Positions 61,101 to 64,000 of a DNA stretch of 64,000 nucleotides are shown here, in pieces (positions within the stretch are counted from its first letter, which is position 1; every line of letters begins with the position of its first letter). Source of the stretch: Lingula anatina (lineage: Eukaryota; Brachiopoda; Lingulata; Lingulida; Lingulidae); contig NW_019775891.1 of assembly GCF_001039355.2 (NCBI RefSeq), positions 694,534 to 758,533 on the forward strand, written 5' to 3'. The notes beneath the pieces are model-generated. The model saw nothing but the letters and a program-made list of their open reading frames with translations. It searched no databases and was not told the origin of the DNA. The translations under genes were made by a program, and so were the position numbers.

Positions 61101-64000
61101 CCTGCTTTCCAAGTAATTCCACTTCTCGTGACTTTGGTACAGAAGAAGGTTCCAGCAAATTGAATTACTGGCACCGGTTCATTTAAAATATGGCCGCCTG
61201 GTGACGTATTTTGCACCTTAACCGGTTTAGGAAGATTGCATTACACGTGCCCGTTGATGCATTGTACATAGTTCGTTCATCAATGGGTCGTGTTTTTTTG
61301 TTTTTTTTTTCTTGAAAGAAAATCTTAGTTCTCTGCTCACTCCAAGTACTGTTGGAGCCAACGCCCGCTCGTTGAATGTTCAGGCCCGTAGCCAGCAATT
61401 ACAAAGGGGGGGTTCTTTTTCTGAAAAAGTGGACCTTTTACCATATAATTCCCATGTACCTAAGTCAAATTTTACCCAGAGTGGACCTTTTTCCAGCAAA
61501 AAGGGGGGTTCTTTCGAACCCCCCGAACCCCCCCCCGGCTACGGGCCTGATGTTCATTTATTTATTATTATAATTTTTAATGATATATTTTATGATGGTT
61601 TTAGAGCAGTTATGCTACAATTTGTTTTGACCTCCGTATATCACTAATAAATCGAAATTTACCGTTGCTGATACCAGTTATCTCAAGGCCATGGAAATAT
61701 TATGGGAGATGTGCATCGCTATTATCTTAGTTATCAGACCTACAAAACCAGATCTAGACAAGTTATTTTGGACTTAAGGAGAGATAAAAGATATGCTATT
61801 CTGAGATATGCTGCCAAATAACACAATTTCAGTACTCTAAGGTAAAAGAAAATTTTGTTATTTTTTGTGAGCGTATTTGGAAAATCGTATTAGTAAATGG
61901 GATTGTTTCGGAAAATGTGATTATTTTGGCGTAAAATAAAGAATATGACACCTCAAACAAAGCCTAATTGGCATTGGTTCCAGGCGTACTTAATGCTCGA
62001 GTGTTTTTCAAGGATTGATTATTCAAGCGTAAAACAAAGAATGTAACATCTCAGAATAGTACGAAAATGGAAATGCTTCCAGGCATTCTAACATGGACAA
62101 GCGAAAGTTTATGTTCATGGACTCCAAGCTTTCTTTGAGCTATTATGTAAAAATGAATTTTTGTAGCGTTGCATTATTATATTCCTTCAAGCTTTAATTT
62201 CTTATTCATTTTGCTGTTATCTACACTGTATCCTACGCTATTATCGTCACCGTTTATTATTCCTGTGTTAGAATTCTAGGCATCTGATTGGTCACTTTTC
62301 ATGCACTATGGTAACCAGCTGATGATGATTGTTCAAATATTGCTTGTCACATAATATTTCTACATCAAGTGGTATACATCAAACTTATCTTCCTGTGATT
62401 ATTTTTCATCACATTTAAAATATTTTTAGCACTTTTGATTGTTTTTGATCATTTTTATTTTAGATATTCTAATTTTTAAATAATATATTATCAATCACGT
62501 AACGAATAAAAACCAAAAGGCTTTAATTTATACCTTGTTGGTTTATCAGTATATAACAAAGCAAACAGAGCACAACCCCTCGTGAACTACAAAGCGTAGC
62601 AAGGGCACAGTCACAGGAAATAGGACCCTCGGCTTCAGAGTACACAGGGGAATGTGCGCCATTTGTTTATTATTACAGGAATAAACTAAACTAAACTAAA
62701 AGGATTCTAGTTCCGAAACGTTGTTTTGTAATTATAATCTAAAACCAAATGAAAATTTTGTGTAGATTTTGTGGTACAAAATGCATATCTTCTTTACTGT
62801 AGAAATTCCAATTTATACTAGTATCAAAAAAGGAACAGATTTCCAGAGGTGTCAACTTAGTGACTCCTTCTGAAGAAAGATTGCGTGTTTATTTTAGTAC
62901 AAATAGTCGCACTGAAAGTACGGTTCAGTGATCTCTTCACTAAATGTGTCCCTCGATAGTCTAAGAGGTTACATTCTACACTGCGTTGACTTTTGCCTTT
63001 CGTGTGCTAGCCTTGTAATCACAGTTCATTTCAACATCGCTTACACGGATCACACGTTATTGACATATTAACTGACGATAAACATGACCAATACTCTAAC
63101 CCCCTCACAGAATCCATTACTTAACGTGCACCTGATACTCTACCGCGTCTTTCTTTTTCACCAGATAATGTGGACATACACACAATATCTGGTTTTCTAG
63201 TCAATCCGGGCAACCTCACACACGTACTAATATTGGAACAGTTACTAGAAATATTGGATTGTTGATCACTTGAACGCCTCACAAGGGGAAAAAGAAAATT
63301 GTTTGTTACTTAGACCGGGTGAATTTATTGTACGGAAAGCTCTTACACTGCGCTTTCGATGCGTAATTTATAATGCACATTGTATATACACTGTGCATGT
63401 AGATGTACAGTATACAGTGTATATTTCACCCAATCACTCACTCGAGGCCTCTCCCTCTCAAGGTCACTTACGGACTGTACAGCGTCACTATGAAGCCCCG
63501 GGCTATCAAATACTCACAGCTAATGAAGTTTCAATAATTTAGATAGGGCCTATGTACTTCATTTAGCGGTCATCTATCACAATATTTACCTTATTTTTAT
63601 ACCACGATTTCACCTTAACCGCTTAGGCATATAGTATTACATTTTACTTTAATCGTAAGCCTTTGCCTCTGAGAAAGGTGTTTGGAATTTTTGATTTAGT
63701 TTTGATTAATTAGTAATGTAATGAGTATCATTTTTACAAGTTTAGTTAGCGAGATCTCTTCGTTAAGCCATTCTCTTTTTTCTTTACCCTTTTTATGGAA
63801 AGTGACATAATCAGTTTTAAGGGTAAAGTGATTAGATGTTCGCCATCGCGTGAAGTAGTATGAGCTTTAGCTGAAGAGCAGCACTTGCAATTATGTTTTT
63901 AAAATGTTGATTGTCAGGGCGCGGTGACGGTTCCCTAAGAAAGATTGAAGTCATAAAGACTGTCACATTCTAGCACGTTTATATTATATATATATATATA
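58163..64000. other. 3' flank and intergenic region, no further gene supported
   Basis: The 3' UTR of the preceding gene probably ends after AATAAA at 58697-58702. The rest has only short open frames without domains, one CAGGCCC-type MITE at 61381-61549, a diverged roughly 98-bp duplication near 61930-62095, and a TA run at the right edge (63980-64000). Confidence 0.55.
61381..61549. mobile_element. MITE with CAGGCCCGTAGCC ends (copy 2)
   Basis: Begins CAGGCCCGTAGCC and ends GGCTACGGGCCTG, a perfect 13-base terminal inverted repeat. ATGTT occurs on both sides (61376-61380 and 61550-61554) as target-site duplication. Closely related to 15057-15215 along its whole length, including the ACCCAGAGTGGACCTTTT segment. 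Confidence 0.92.

Noticed and set aside
63270-63542. 90-residue open frame near the right edge
   Set aside because: No domain, no clear splice signals or neighbours; composition resembles surrounding non-coding sequence.

Overview
This is an AT-rich, intron-bearing animal nuclear window. Gene content (MFSD6-like transporter, delta-9 desaturase, NEK6/7 kinase, PSMB7), short introns, many small inverted-repeat elements and strong differences between two assembled haplotypes suggest a highly heterozygous marine invertebrate. A lophotrochozoan (mollusc or brachiopod) is my best guess; that is inference, because no marker here fixes the phylum.

Layout: 1-3528 has no gene I can support. 3529-6282 (+) is a three-exon MFSD6-like membrane transporter. 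10429-13014 (+) is a four-exon stearoyl-CoA (delta-9) desaturase with all three histidine boxes. 14331-18765 (-) is an eight-exon isopenicillin-N-synthase-like 2-oxoglutarate/Fe(II) oxygenase, head-to-head with an FKBPL-like TPR co-chaperone. The block 15106-19577 is repeated at 19579-23668 across a single N. This looks like two alleles laid end to end, so the oxygenase appears as one complete and one 3'-truncated copy, and FKBPL as one truncated (19501) and one complete copy (23594-24478). 27547-35588 (-) is a NEK6/7-type mitotic kinase with two alternative first coding exons, each carrying its own start codon and glycine loop. 38425-41812 (-) is proteasome beta-7 (PSMB7). 44649-58162 (+) is a large gene encoding a protein with helical/armadillo repeats, an extended-Tudor segment, an RS/RG-rich linker and a Schlafen AlbA_2-type domain. 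It is interrupted by a second PSMB7 allele (46341-50938) bounded on both sides by single Ns. 58163-64000 has no gene I can support.

The most interesting biology is the Tudor-armadillo-Schlafen protein. Tudor domains and Schlafen-fold nucleases both act in piRNA biogenesis in animals, and here both sit in one polypeptide. The main technical message is that two blocks are probably uncollapsed haplotypes, not true gene duplications. Three of the four contig ends at the two Ns that can be placed on the sister allele fall in or at small inverted-repeat elements. Several element families can be defined by their ends and target-site duplications.
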